From: Caballeronia glebae
GTDB taxonomy: Bacteria; Pseudomonadota; Gammaproteobacteria; Burkholderiales; Burkholderiaceae
Direction of reading: 5' to 3'
NCBI RefSeq assembly: GCF_001545035.1
Contig: NZ_FCOJ02000049.1
Coordinates: 1 to 56,877, forward strand
DNA length: 56,877 bases
The position numbers and the translations under genes were made by a program. The notes under the pieces are model-generated. The model was given only the letters and a program-made list of their open reading frames with translations. It did no database searches and was not told the DNA's origin. Below are positions 1-7,359 of the stretch, one piece after another (the stretch's first letter is position 1; each line of letters opens with the position of its first letter).

Positions 1-72
1 GGCTGACGCTGCTACGCAGCGCCAGCCTTCACCACAAAACGATTCGTCGGTGACAACTAGCCGGGAGTAACA

Positions 73-462
73 TCATTCCGTGAGGCAACACGGGCGGCCA
101 CAGTAGTTGACGCCATACATCAGTTGACCCAACAGGGCGAACGGCTCCGAATCAGCTTCAGCGAGCGTCTGAAAGCGATAGCCTGCGGTTTCATCGTCGC
201 CCGCAAGCTCGAATGCTTCGAGGGACAGCTGATCGCCGAGCAACAAACTGCGAAAGTGAAATTCGTGATCGTTGCCGTCCGCATCCCGGAGACGCAACGG
301 TGTAAAGCTCGGATGTTCGAATCCCTGCATGTCAGCGAACCGCGCCATTTCAGTGTTGAAGCACCGGCTGCAGAGCAGGCGCCAAGTGCCGTCCGACCCC
401 GCGCTCACGAAGTCGTGCGCCGGCCCAGTCGCGCTGCAGTGATCACATCGGGATTGCGTCAT
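73..462 (-). CDS. Small protein with paired CxxC motifs, unknown function
   Basis: About 129 residues from the ATG at 462. The frame is open further upstream to a GTG at 507, but that extension has no recognisable content. The N-terminus carries CDHC near residue 6 and CSRC about 25 residues later, the spacing of a small zinc ribbon. The middle part (PLRLRDADGNDHEFHFRSLL) reads like a folded beta-rich domain and the protein ends in a Cys-rich GRPCC tail. I do not recognise a characterised family. It stands alone, convergent with nothing, near the window edge. Confidence 0.6.
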   Translation of the reverse strand: MTQSRCDHCSATGPAHDFVSAGSDGTWRLLCSRCFNTEMARFADMQGFEHPSFTPLRLRDADGNDHEFHFRSLLLGDQLSLEAFELAGDDETAGYRFQTLAEADSEPFALLGQLMYGVNYCGRPCCLTE

Positions 463-709
463 TAGAGCACCGGCTACACGTCGTCCATTTTGAGGACATT
501 GTCGCACCAGCTGCCGACGCTGCGCGTGGCCTGAAATGGGTGATGAGACCGGTTTCTCCAGTCGGCATACGAAAGTTCGATCATGTTAATTATGTAAAAT
601 GAAGTGTGAACTTCGCCGCGCTGTTGTCCGAAATTGCGCGGGCGGCTGCGGCGCTTCGACTTCAGCCCCGCGTCATATCATTAATCCCCTCGGCCGCGGC
701 CAAGAAAGA

Positions 710-750
710 TTGACCGAGTGGGCTAATATGGACTAGACTAACCTTAGTCC
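710..750 (+). promoter_or_regulatory. Promoter and operator of the Phd/VapC operon
   Basis: A possible -35 TTGACC (710-715) and -10 TAGACT (734-739) with 18 bases between. The -10 lies inside a palindrome: GACTAA-CC-TTAGTC at 736-749, with a further GGACTA half-site at 730-735 that mirrors TAGTCC at 745-750. Phd/YefM-type antitoxins autorepress by binding such palindromes just upstream of their own start codon, so this is the likely operator. The palindrome is seen directly; the role is inferred. Confidence 0.55.
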
Positions 751-764
751 ACATGGGGGAAATT

Positions 765-1001
765 ATGCAAACCGTCAATATTCACGACGCCAAGACGAAC
801 TTTTCGAAGTTGGTCGACGCTGCGGCGGGCGGAGAAGAAATTATCATCGCCAAAGCAGGAAAGCCGACGGCCAAGCTCGTTCCGATCGAGCCGGCGCGGC
901 CGACGCGCGCTTTTGGCCGGCTAAAAGGAAAACTGCACATTGCCGATGATTTCGACGCGCCGTTGCCAGACGACGTGCTCGCTTCTTTTGAGGGTCGTTA
1001 A
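765..1001 (+). CDS. Type II antitoxin, Phd/YefM family
   Basis: About 78 residues from the ATG at 765. It is chosen over the ATG at 753 because GGGGGA at 755-760 is a well-placed ribosome site for it. The N-terminus (MQTVNIHDAKTNFSKLVD) is the classical Phd/YefM DNA-binding start, followed by GEEIIIAKAGKPTAKLVPI. The C-terminal third is the usual variable toxin-neutralising tail. The stop overlaps the toxin start (TAATG at 999-1003), so the pair is translationally coupled. It should neutralise the PIN toxin and repress the operon. Confidence 0.92.
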   Translation: MQTVNIHDAKTNFSKLVDAAAGGEEIIIAKAGKPTAKLVPIEPARPTRAFGRLKGKLHIADDFDAPLPDDVLASFEGR

Positions 1002-1381
1002 TGGTGCGCGTGCTCCTGGATACGCACATCTACCTGTGGGTGCTTCAAGACGATCCGCAACTGAGCCACATCGCCCGCGGCCTGATAACCGAGGCCGACG
1101 ACGTTTTCGTCAGCAGCGCGTCGATTTGGGAAGCGTCGATTAAAGCGGGGCTGGGGAAGCTCGACGCGGATCCGAAGATGCTGGTAGCGGAGATCGAGGG
1201 CAGCGGCTTTCGTGAGCTGCCAGTGCTTGGAAAACATGCGGTGTTGGTTCGCGACCTGCCGGACATTCATCGAGACCCCTTCGACAGACTGCTGGTGGCA
1301 CAAGCCATGTCGGAACCGCTGATCCTGCTGACGGCCGATGGCCACCTCTCGGCCTACTCCAAGCTGGTCATGACAGTTTGA
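1001..1381 (+). CDS. PIN-domain ribonuclease toxin, VapC family
   Basis: 126 residues, the normal length for a VapC-like PIN toxin. The N-terminal LLDTHIYLWVL gives the first acidic metal ligand. SSASIWEASIKAGLGKL carries the conserved Glu, and HRDPFDRLLVAQA followed by LLTADGHLSAY gives the C-terminal acidic cluster. These make the Mg2+-dependent nuclease site that cleaves RNA when the antitoxin is degraded. All key residues are present, so it looks functional. It sits directly behind its antitoxin with a TAATG overlap. Confidence 0.93.
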   Translation: MVRVLLDTHIYLWVLQDDPQLSHIARGLITEADDVFVSSASIWEASIKAGLGKLDADPKMLVAEIEGSGFRELPVLGKHAVLVRDLPDIHRDPFDRLLVAQAMSEPLILLTADGHLSAYSKLVMTV

Positions 1382-1399
1382 AAATTGGGAAACGCTAAG

Positions 1400-1828
1400 A
1401 TGGCAGACTTAACCCTGGCACTCGCCTGCGGGCCGCGATCAACCGGCTATTCGACTCTGCGGAGTGGAGAAAGCGACCGAGCGGAGATCGACGACGCGTT
1501 GATTCAACTGCACCAGCAGGCAGCGGATACGGTGAAGGCCTCTCTGGCTGATCTTCGAGAGTTCGAAAGAAAAAGGCGTGCCCTTTCTGACGCATTGATT
1601 GCTGGTCAACTCCATGGAAAATTGCAGAGGTATGGCATGCTCGAATGGGTTTCAAGCGTCGCTGGAGAGTATCAGTCACGGGGGCCATATTTTGTCGGCC
1701 TGGGGGCTGTCCTCACAGCGTTTGGCGGTGCGATGAAATGGCAATACGAAATCAGGAAGGCGAAAGCTGAAGCGAAGGCATCACCGAAGGTTGGCGCCTC
1801 CCGGTGTTGTTGTTGCCCATTAATTTAG
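1400..1828 (+). CDS. Hypothetical protein with one possible membrane segment
   Basis: About 142 residues from the ATG at 1400; a TTG at 1385 is a weaker alternative. The middle is charged and probably helical (ADTVKASLADLREFERKRRA). A hydrophobic stretch near residues 100-117 (YFVGLGAVLTAFGGAMKW) is followed by a basic Lys/Ala-rich helix, and the protein ends oddly in SRCCCCPLI. It follows the toxin gene by a few bases. No family recognised; it could be a small membrane protein or a frame left open by chance. Confidence 0.35.
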   Translation: MADLTLALACGPRSTGYSTLRSGESDRAEIDDALIQLHQQAADTVKASLADLREFERKRRALSDALIAGQLHGKLQRYGMLEWVSSVAGEYQSRGPYFVGLGAVLTAFGGAMKWQYEIRKAKAEAKASPKVGASRCCCCPLI

Positions 1829-2244
1829 GCGTTTATGGATGTTACCTTATGTGCCTGATATTCCTGCGTAGGAAGTTTCGACTCGCAATTCAGAGGGCCC
1901 GCGAAGAAACTTGAACGCACCGTGGCGCCATATTATTTGGCGATGTCATGGCCCGCGGTGAGGCCCCCGACGCCACGTGATCAGCTGCTAGCGACGCGGC
2001 CCTTACTTGCATGCGAGAATGCTGTTGAAGATGGGTGCCCAGGGGCACCTTGCTAACGCCCTATTCCTTCCGCTTCCAAGGGCCCGTCAATGTTGAGGAT
2101 CACTAGGATGGGGTATCATAAAAAAACATTAGGACACCTACAGAAAAAGTGCTGATGTTACTTATGTAAAATCACGACCGTTTTCGCTTACCGAGATACG
2201 TGAGTTCACGGACTTTTGAAGGATGACGGGCATGAGAGCGTGCT
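1829..2244. other. Intergenic stretch, nothing recognised
   Basis: About 415 bases between the hypothetical gene and the ParE stop codon. No open frame with coding character, RNA gene or clear hairpin with a T-tract was found. Confidence 0.4.
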
Positions 2245-2559
2245 TTACTGGTCTTCATCAAGGGTAAGCGCCGCCTCGTAATCTTGGCCTCCGTAGAAGA
2301 CACCAACGATCGAAACGACCTCTTTCTCCACCGTATAGGCGATGATGGTCCGCTTGCGGAAATGAGTGACTCGAAGTCCGGGCAGCAAATCGTCACGTGC
2401 GACACCGCGCGCTGGGAATGTCTGGAGCTTCATGCAGAAATCGACGATCGAATCAACGTATCGTTCGGCCGTCATCGGAGCGCCCGCGTTTGCGATGCGC
2501 TTTTCAATGCTCTGCAGTTGATCGAGCGCTTCGGGCGCAAACTGAACGCGCCAATTCAT
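2245..2559 (-). CDS. parE: ParE/RelE-family toxin, copy 1 (intact)
   Basis: 104 residues starting at the ATG at 2559, which overlaps the antitoxin stop as ATGA. The frame is open further upstream but that is antitoxin DNA in another frame. Visible family features are RVQFAPEALDQLQSIEKRI at the N-terminus, AERYVDSIVDFCMKLQTFP in the middle and GLRVTHFRKRTIIAYTV with VVSIVGVFYGGQDYEA at the end, the order of a ParE toxin (gyrase poison by family knowledge). It is the only one of three related copies in the window with an uninterrupted toxin. Its partner antitoxin is damaged at the N-terminus. Confidence 0.88.
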   Translation of the reverse strand: MNWRVQFAPEALDQLQSIEKRIANAGAPMTAERYVDSIVDFCMKLQTFPARGVARDDLLPGLRVTHFRKRTIIAYTVEKEVVSIVGVFYGGQDYEAALTLDEDQ

Positions 2560-3092
2560 TCGTGGCGCGTGCGAGATTTTTTCAGTTCGGCACGTACCTG
2601 GTCTGCTGATAGTGCACGGCTTGGATCGTCCCGAAGTGCTTGCGCTGCAGGAACGACTTCGTTTCGTAACCATGCTTCAACGGCACGGTCACGCTCGCGG
2701 AGCACGCGAAGCGCGTCTCGCAGCACCTCGCTGTCAGACGCGTAGTCGCCGCTTGCGACCTTTGTGCGGACGAATTCGGCCATCTCGTTGGGTAAAGTGA
2801 TGCGGAACTGGGCGGCGTCGATCGGGCCGCGCTCGAACGCAACTTGCGCGAACTGGTCGCCCAGCGTCTTTCCCTGCCCACGCAGCGGGTGGATCAGTGG
2901 ATTCGCTTCGACGTGTTGCCGGAAGTCGCCGCCCGCGAGCTGAAAATAGAAAATGGTCAGCCGGGGTTCATCATGGAAATGCGGGGCTACACGCTGCGCA
3001 ACCGGCCTCTTTACTATCAGTCCGTGTATTCCGGGCCCTTTGCCGAGCGACTCATCATCCTGCGGGAGCACGAATGACGCGCCATGCGCCAC
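2556..3092 (-). pseudogene. parD: ParD antitoxin copy 1, N-terminus replaced by antisense GntR DNA
   Basis: The last 83 codons, from about 2803 to 2556, encode a ParD antitoxin (ITLPNEMAEFVRTKVASGDY... to SRTRHE) nearly identical to the intact copy at 44204-44473. Similarity to that copy stops at about 2803, right before its native start (MRTTQQMS). Upstream the frame stays open as antisense of a GntR fragment, to an ATG at 3092, which would give a 178-residue chimera. No start codon with a ribosome site is seen near the junction. The antitoxin is therefore lost, or made only as a fusion with about 95 foreign residues. Confidence 0.8.
2804..3077 (+). pseudogene. GntR-family regulator, C-terminal UTRA fragment
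   Basis: On the + strand the sequence from about 2804 to the TGA at 3077 reads as the end of a GntR/HutC-type regulator: LPTQRVDQWIRFDVLPEVAA, then FIMEMRGYTLRNRPLYYQS and PFAERLIILREHE. This is the ligand-binding UTRA domain C-terminus. The winged-helix half is missing, cut exactly where the ParD homology of the opposite strand begins. Regulators of this type often lie near TCA-cycle genes in Burkholderia (family knowledge), and gltA follows here convergently. Confidence 0.75.
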
Positions 3093-3103
3093 GGACCGTG
3101 CAA

Positions 3104-3147
3104 AAGAAAACGACGAGCTGTGAGACAGAAGAATTGCTTCGTCTCAC
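3104..3147 (-). terminator. Candidate terminator of gltA
   Basis: GTGAGAC at 3120-3126 pairs with GTCTCAC at 3141-3147, and GAAG (3128-3131) with CTTC (3137-3140), a stem of about 11 pairs with one bulged base. Read on the minus strand, downstream of gltA, the hairpin is followed within about ten bases by TTTTCTTTT. The T-tract is offset and interrupted, so termination efficiency is uncertain. Confidence 0.5.
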
Positions 3148-3184
3148 GGCGCGTCGAAATCGCAGCCGCTGAATAAAGCGCCGT

Positions 3185-4483
3185 TCAGGCGACCGCCCTC
3201 TTTTCCTCTCCGATGAACAACTGACGCGGACGGCCGATCTTCTGCTCCGGATCCGCGATCATCTCGTTCCACTGCGCGATCCAGCCGACCGTACGCGCCA
3301 TCGCGAAGATGCACGTGAACATCGACGTCGGGATCCCCAGCGCGCGCTGCACGATGCCCGAGTAGAAGTCGACGTTCGGGTACAGCTTGCGCGACACGAA
3401 GTATTCATCTTCCAGTGCGATCTTTTCCAGTTCCATCGCGAGCTTGAAGAGCGGATCGTCGTGCAGGCCGAGTTCGTTCAGCACTTCGTGGCACGTTTCG
3501 CGCATCAGCTTCGCACGCGGGTCGTAGTTCTTGTACACGCGGTGACCGAAGCCCATCAGCTTCACGCCCGAATTCTTGTCCTTCACCTGCTTGATGAACT
3601 CGGGGATGTGGTCGACCGAGCCGATCTCTTCGAGCATGTTCAGTGCGGCTTCGTTCGCGCCGCCATGCGCCGGGCCCCACAGACACGCGATACCGGCCGC
3701 GATGCACGCGAACGGGTTGGCGCCCGACGAACCCGCGAGACGCACCGTCGAGGTCGACGCGTTCTGCTCGTGGTCCGCGTGCAGAATCAGGATGCGGTCG
3801 AGCGCGCGCACGAGCACGTCGTTGACCTTGTACTCTTCGCACGGGTTCGAGAACATCATGTGCATGAAGTTCGCGCTGTACGACAGTTCGTTCTTCGGAT
3901 AGACAAACGGCTGGCCGATGCTGAACTTGTATGCCATCGCAACGAGCGTCGGCAGCTTCGCGATCATGCGAATGGCCGACACTTCACGGTGGCGCGGATC
4001 GTTGATGTTCAGCGAGTCGTGATAGAACGCCGAAAGCGCGCCCACCGCCGCCGTCAATACCGCCATCGGGTGCGCGTCGCGACGGAAGCCGCGGAAGAAG
4101 AAGTGCATCTGCTCGTGCACCATCGTGTGACGCGTGACCGTGTCCACGAATTCCTTGTTCTGCGCCACGTTCGGCAGTTCGCCCTTCAGCAGCAGATAGC
4201 AGGTCTCGAGAAAGTCGGCATTCACGGCCAGCTGCTCGATCGGGTAGCCGCGGTACAGCAGCTCGCCCTTGTCGCCGTCGATGTACGTGATCGCGGAATT
4301 GCACGCCGCCGTCGACATGAAGCCCGGGTCATACGTGAACTTGCCGGTCTGACCGTACAGCTTGCGGATGTCGATCACGTCCGGGCCCATCGTGCCCTTG
4401 TAGATCGGCATTTCGACGCTCGGCGTGTTGTCGCTAAACGATAGCGTGGCTTTGATGTTTGACCGCTTCATGATGCGTTCCAT
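3185..4483 (-). CDS. gltA: Citrate synthase (paralogue)
   Basis: 432 residues, the usual length of the hexameric Gram-negative type. It condenses oxaloacetate and acetyl-CoA to citrate. The catalytic histidines lie in WGPAHGGANEAAL and MGFGHRVYKNYDPR and the aspartate in YPNVDFYSGI. The N-terminal TLSFSDNTPSVEMPIYKG and the C-terminal GRPRQLFIGEE are typical of Burkholderia GltA. Two ATGs (4483 and 4471) are possible starts. The preceding DUF1488 gene ends 27 bases upstream on the same strand, so they may be cotranscribed. No sdh genes adjoin it, which suggests a second copy rather than the housekeeping one. Confidence 0.93.
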   Translation of the reverse strand: MERIMKRSNIKATLSFSDNTPSVEMPIYKGTMGPDVIDIRKLYGQTGKFTYDPGFMSTAACNSAITYIDGDKGELLYRGYPIEQLAVNADFLETCYLLLKGELPNVAQNKEFVDTVTRHTMVHEQMHFFFRGFRRDAHPMAVLTAAVGALSAFYHDSLNINDPRHREVSAIRMIAKLPTLVAMAYKFSIGQPFVYPKNELSYSANFMHMMFSNPCEEYKVNDVLVRALDRILILHADHEQNASTSTVRLAGSSGANPFACIAAGIACLWGPAHGGANEAALNMLEEIGSVDHIPEFIKQVKDKNSGVKLMGFGHRVYKNYDPRAKLMRETCHEVLNELGLHDDPLFKLAMELEKIALEDEYFVSRKLYPNVDFYSGIVQRALGIPTSMFTCIFAMARTVGWIAQWNEMIADPEQKIGRPRQLFIGEEKRAVA

Positions 4484-4510
4484 GAGACTTGATGATGAGC
4501 GCGCCCAAGT

Positions 4511-4771
4511 TCAAGCGCGAAATTCGGCTCGTGTAATGACGATCGGCCCGACGGCCGAATCCGTTGCCCTTCTCGCCACGATTTCCATGATCGCGGGTTG
4601 TCCGAACGCGAAGGCTTCGCGTCGGGACATGATCTGATCGACGCCGGTTGCGGCGCTCAACGCATGTTCCGTCAGGACGCAGTTGACCGTGACGCCATCG
4701 ACGATCGCGTCGAAATAGAGGAGGCCTTCGCCTACGTACACGCTGTCGACGTGTGGAAACAGAATATTCAC
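4511..4771 (-). CDS. DUF1488 family protein
   Basis: 86 residues from the GTG at 4771, preceded by an AGAGGT ribosome site; this matches the usual DUF1488 length. An open frame reaches 4897, but the extra N-terminal residues are low-complexity and basic. The core (LLYFDAIVDGVTVNCVLTEHAL) and the end (PIVITRAEF) follow the DUF1488 pattern. DUF1488 proteins have no established activity. It is the first gene of a likely two-gene unit with gltA. Confidence 0.65.
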   Translation of the reverse strand: MNILFPHVDSVYVGEGLLYFDAIVDGVTVNCVLTEHALSAATGVDQIMSRREAFAFGQPAIMEIVARRATDSAVGPIVITRAEFRA

Positions 4772-5251
4772 TTGTACCTCTATGGGAATCGCAGCGCCGA
4801 TGGCGCCATGGGTTATGCCTGCTTCGCGATCCGCCCGCTTTCGATGAAGTCGAGTACGCGCATTCCGCGTCGGCTTTGAGTGCTTCCAGCTGTTCATCCG
4901 CTATACGTTCACGTGCGGATCGAGGGATCGTTTCGCGATGTGGTCAGCGTGCGCTGCGTGCCACAACGTAAGGCTAACCAACGCTCGCGAGCCGAACACC
5001 TCTCGCCACGGGAGGGATGAGGGAAAACGAGCAGTTCGGTGAAACGCGGAGCGTGTGTCAGACAGACCGCAACGGCGGGTTAATCGTCCCGCCCCGCAAG
5101 CCTGGCGCAGCCGTGCGCCGGCGAGCTTCGGGCGCGTCCGGAAGCTCGTGCAGGATCAAGGCTGCGGCTTGGCGGAAGTAGCCAAACTGCGTCTAGCGAG
5201 CCATCGAGATGAACGGCTCGTTAATGAATGCATCGATTGAAGCGCGTACGC
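4772..5251. other. Intergenic stretch, no gene recognised
   Basis: About 480 bases. One inverted repeat, CGAGCC (5198-5203) with GGCTCG (5215-5220), lies about 30 bases past the 3-hydroxyacyl-CoA dehydrogenase stop and could contribute to transcript ending, but no T-tract follows it. Confidence 0.4.
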
Positions 5252-6106
5252 TCAGGCTGAATAGTCGTACACTCCGCGACCGGATTTACGACCGAGACGT
5301 CCGGCCGCGACGAGTTCGCGCAACAGATTGCACGCGCGATATTTCGGATCGCCGAAATCCTTCACGAACACGTCCATCACGGACAGACACACATCCAGCC
5401 CAATGAGATCGGCGAGCGCGAGCGGTCCGATCGGATGGTTCGCGCCGAGCTTCATGCCTTCGTCGATTTCCGCCGCGCTCGCCACGCCTTCCTGCAGCAC
5501 GAAAAACGCCTCGTTGATCATCGGTACCAGAACGCGATTGACGACGAAGCCCGGCGAATTGCGCACGCCGATCGGCGATTTGTCGAAGCGCTCGGTGAGC
5601 GCGCGCACGGCTGCCGAAGTTTCATCGCTCGTTTGCAGGCCGCGAATGATCTCGACGAGCGGCATCATCGGCACCGGATTGAAGAAATGCATGCCGAGAA
5701 AGCGCGACGGTTCCGCCAGTTGCGCGGCGAGCGCGGTAATCGAGATCGACGACGTGTTCGTCGCGATAATCGCCTCCGGCCGCGCAGCCGCCTCGATCTG
5801 CTTCAGAATGCGCCCCTTCAGCTCGACGTTCTCGGTCGCCGCCTCGATGACGATATCGACCGAAGCCAGCAGCGCGTAGTCGGTCGATGTCTCGACGCGT
5901 CCGAGCGCGGCCTCCTGCGTCGCCGCGTCGAGCTTGCCCTTCGACACCAGTCGCTCCAGGCTCGACTTGAGCGCCGCGCGTCCCTTGCCGAGCGCAGCGT
6001 CGGTGACGTCGATCATTACGACGCGAAGCCCTGCGACGGCCGCGGTTTGCGCAATGCCGCTGCCCATCGTGCCTGCGCCGATCACACCAATCGATTCGAT
6101 ATTCAT
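5252..6106 (-). CDS. 3-hydroxybutyryl/3-hydroxyacyl-CoA dehydrogenase
   Basis: 284 residues from the ATG at 6106, with GGAGAG just upstream. It oxidises (S)-3-hydroxyacyl-CoA to the 3-keto form with NAD+. The Rossmann motif GVIGAGTMGSGIAQ is near residue 7. The catalytic His is in MHFFNPVPMMPLVEI, and SPGFVVNRVLVPMINEAF marks the start of the C-terminal helical domain. It is single-function (no hydratase domain), as in Hbd/PaaH. It is the last gene of a four-gene minus-strand unit, 17 bases behind the thiolase stop, so it would supply the thiolase with substrate. Confidence 0.92.
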   Translation of the reverse strand: MNIESIGVIGAGTMGSGIAQTAAVAGLRVVMIDVTDAALGKGRAALKSSLERLVSKGKLDAATQEAALGRVETSTDYALLASVDIVIEAATENVELKGRILKQIEAAARPEAIIATNTSSISITALAAQLAEPSRFLGMHFFNPVPMMPLVEIIRGLQTSDETSAAVRALTERFDKSPIGVRNSPGFVVNRVLVPMINEAFFVLQEGVASAAEIDEGMKLGANHPIGPLALADLIGLDVCLSVMDVFVKDFGDPKYRACNLLRELVAAGRLGRKSGRGVYDYSA

Positions 6107-6123
6107 GCGTGTCTCTCCGTCGA

Positions 6124-7320
6124 TCACTGAAGGTTTTCTAAGATCGCCGCGATCCCCTGACCGCCGCCGATGCACATCGTCACGAGCGCGTACCTGCCGC
6201 CGACGCGCTTTAGCTCATAAAGCGCTTTGACGGTGATCAGTGCGCCAGTCGCGCCGATAGGATGGCCGAGTGAAATACCCGAACCGTTCGGATTAACTTT
6301 CGCCGGGTCCAGTCGCAGCTCGTTCGTGACCGCGCATGCCTGCGCGGCGAAGGCTTCGTTCGCTTCGATCACGTCGAGCTGGGCAACGTCGAGACCCGCG
6401 CGTTCGAGCGCCTTGCGCGTCGCCGGCACGGGGCCGATGCCCATATAGGCCGGATCGACACCCGCATGCGCGTAGGACACGAGCCGTGCAAGCGGCCGCG
6501 CGCCGCGCCGCTCGGCCACGCCGCGCTCCATGAGCAGCACGGCCGCCGCCGCGTCGTTGATGCCCGAGGCGTTGCCGGCCGTCACCGTGCCGTTCTCCTT
6601 GACGAACACCGGCTTCAGGGTTTCGAAGTCCCTGGCGCTCGCATCGAGGCGCACGTGCTCGTCGGTGTCGAAGACCGCTTCGCCCTTTTTCGTGCGCAAC
6701 GTGACCGGCAGGATCTGGTCGCGGAAGCGTCCTTCCGCGATCGCACGCTCGGCACGGCGATGCGATTCGAGCGCGAGCGCGTCCTGCGCATCGCGGGCAA
6801 TGCCGTATTTGCGCGCGACGTTCTCCGCCGTCACGCCCATATGAATCGTCTGGAACGGGTCGTGCAGCGCGCCGAGCATCATGTCGACGAGCTTCCCGTC
6901 GCCCATGCGCTGGCCGAAGCGCGCGCCGGGCAACGCGTACAGCGCGCGGCTCATGGATTCAGCGCCGCCGCCGATGGCGATGTCCGCATCGCCCAGCAGA
7001 ATGGTCTGCGCGGCCGAGATGATCGCCTGCAGGCCCGAGCCGCACAGCCGGTTCACCGTCAGCGCCGGCACATGCTGCGCGACGCCGCCGTTGATCGCCG
7101 CGACGCGCGCGAGATACATGTCCTTCGGCTCCGTATGCACCACGTGGCCGAACACGACGTGGCCGACTTCGTCGCCTGTGACGTTCCCGCGCCCGAGCAC
7201 TTCGCGCACCGTCATCGCACCCAGTTCGGTCGGCGCGAAATCCTTCAGACTGCCGCCGAAATCGCCGATCGCGGTCCGCACGGCGCTCACCACGACTACT
7301 TCACGTTTTGCTTCGCTCAT
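6124..7320 (-). CDS. bktB: Beta-ketothiolase (BktB-like acetyl-CoA acyltransferase)
   Basis: 398 residues, very close in pattern to Cupriavidus BktB. It cleaves 3-ketoacyl-CoA, or runs the reverse condensation. The nucleophilic cysteine is Cys93 in NRLCGSGLQAI. ANEAFAAQACAV, GHPIGATGAL and TMCIGGGQG give the remaining active-site loops, including the second cysteine. Its start has GGAGCG upstream. BktB accepts C4-C5 and somewhat longer ketoacyl-CoAs (known for the family), which suits the acyl-CoA dehydrogenase and hydroxyacyl-CoA dehydrogenase beside it. Confidence 0.93.
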   Translation of the reverse strand: MSEAKREVVVVSAVRTAIGDFGGSLKDFAPTELGAMTVREVLGRGNVTGDEVGHVVFGHVVHTEPKDMYLARVAAINGGVAQHVPALTVNRLCGSGLQAIISAAQTILLGDADIAIGGGAESMSRALYALPGARFGQRMGDGKLVDMMLGALHDPFQTIHMGVTAENVARKYGIARDAQDALALESHRRAERAIAEGRFRDQILPVTLRTKKGEAVFDTDEHVRLDASARDFETLKPVFVKENGTVTAGNASGINDAAAAVLLMERGVAERRGARPLARLVSYAHAGVDPAYMGIGPVPATRKALERAGLDVAQLDVIEANEAFAAQACAVTNELRLDPAKVNPNGSGISLGHPIGATGALITVKALYELKRVGGRYALVTMCIGGGQGIAAILENLQ

Positions 7321-7359
7321 TGATTCGCTCCGGTTTGTTTGCGCGTGCGCGCCGCGCGA

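Noticed and set aside
5198..5220. Hairpin as terminator of the beta-oxidation operon
   Set aside because: Only six pairs and no T-tract on the minus strand; too weak to call a terminator.
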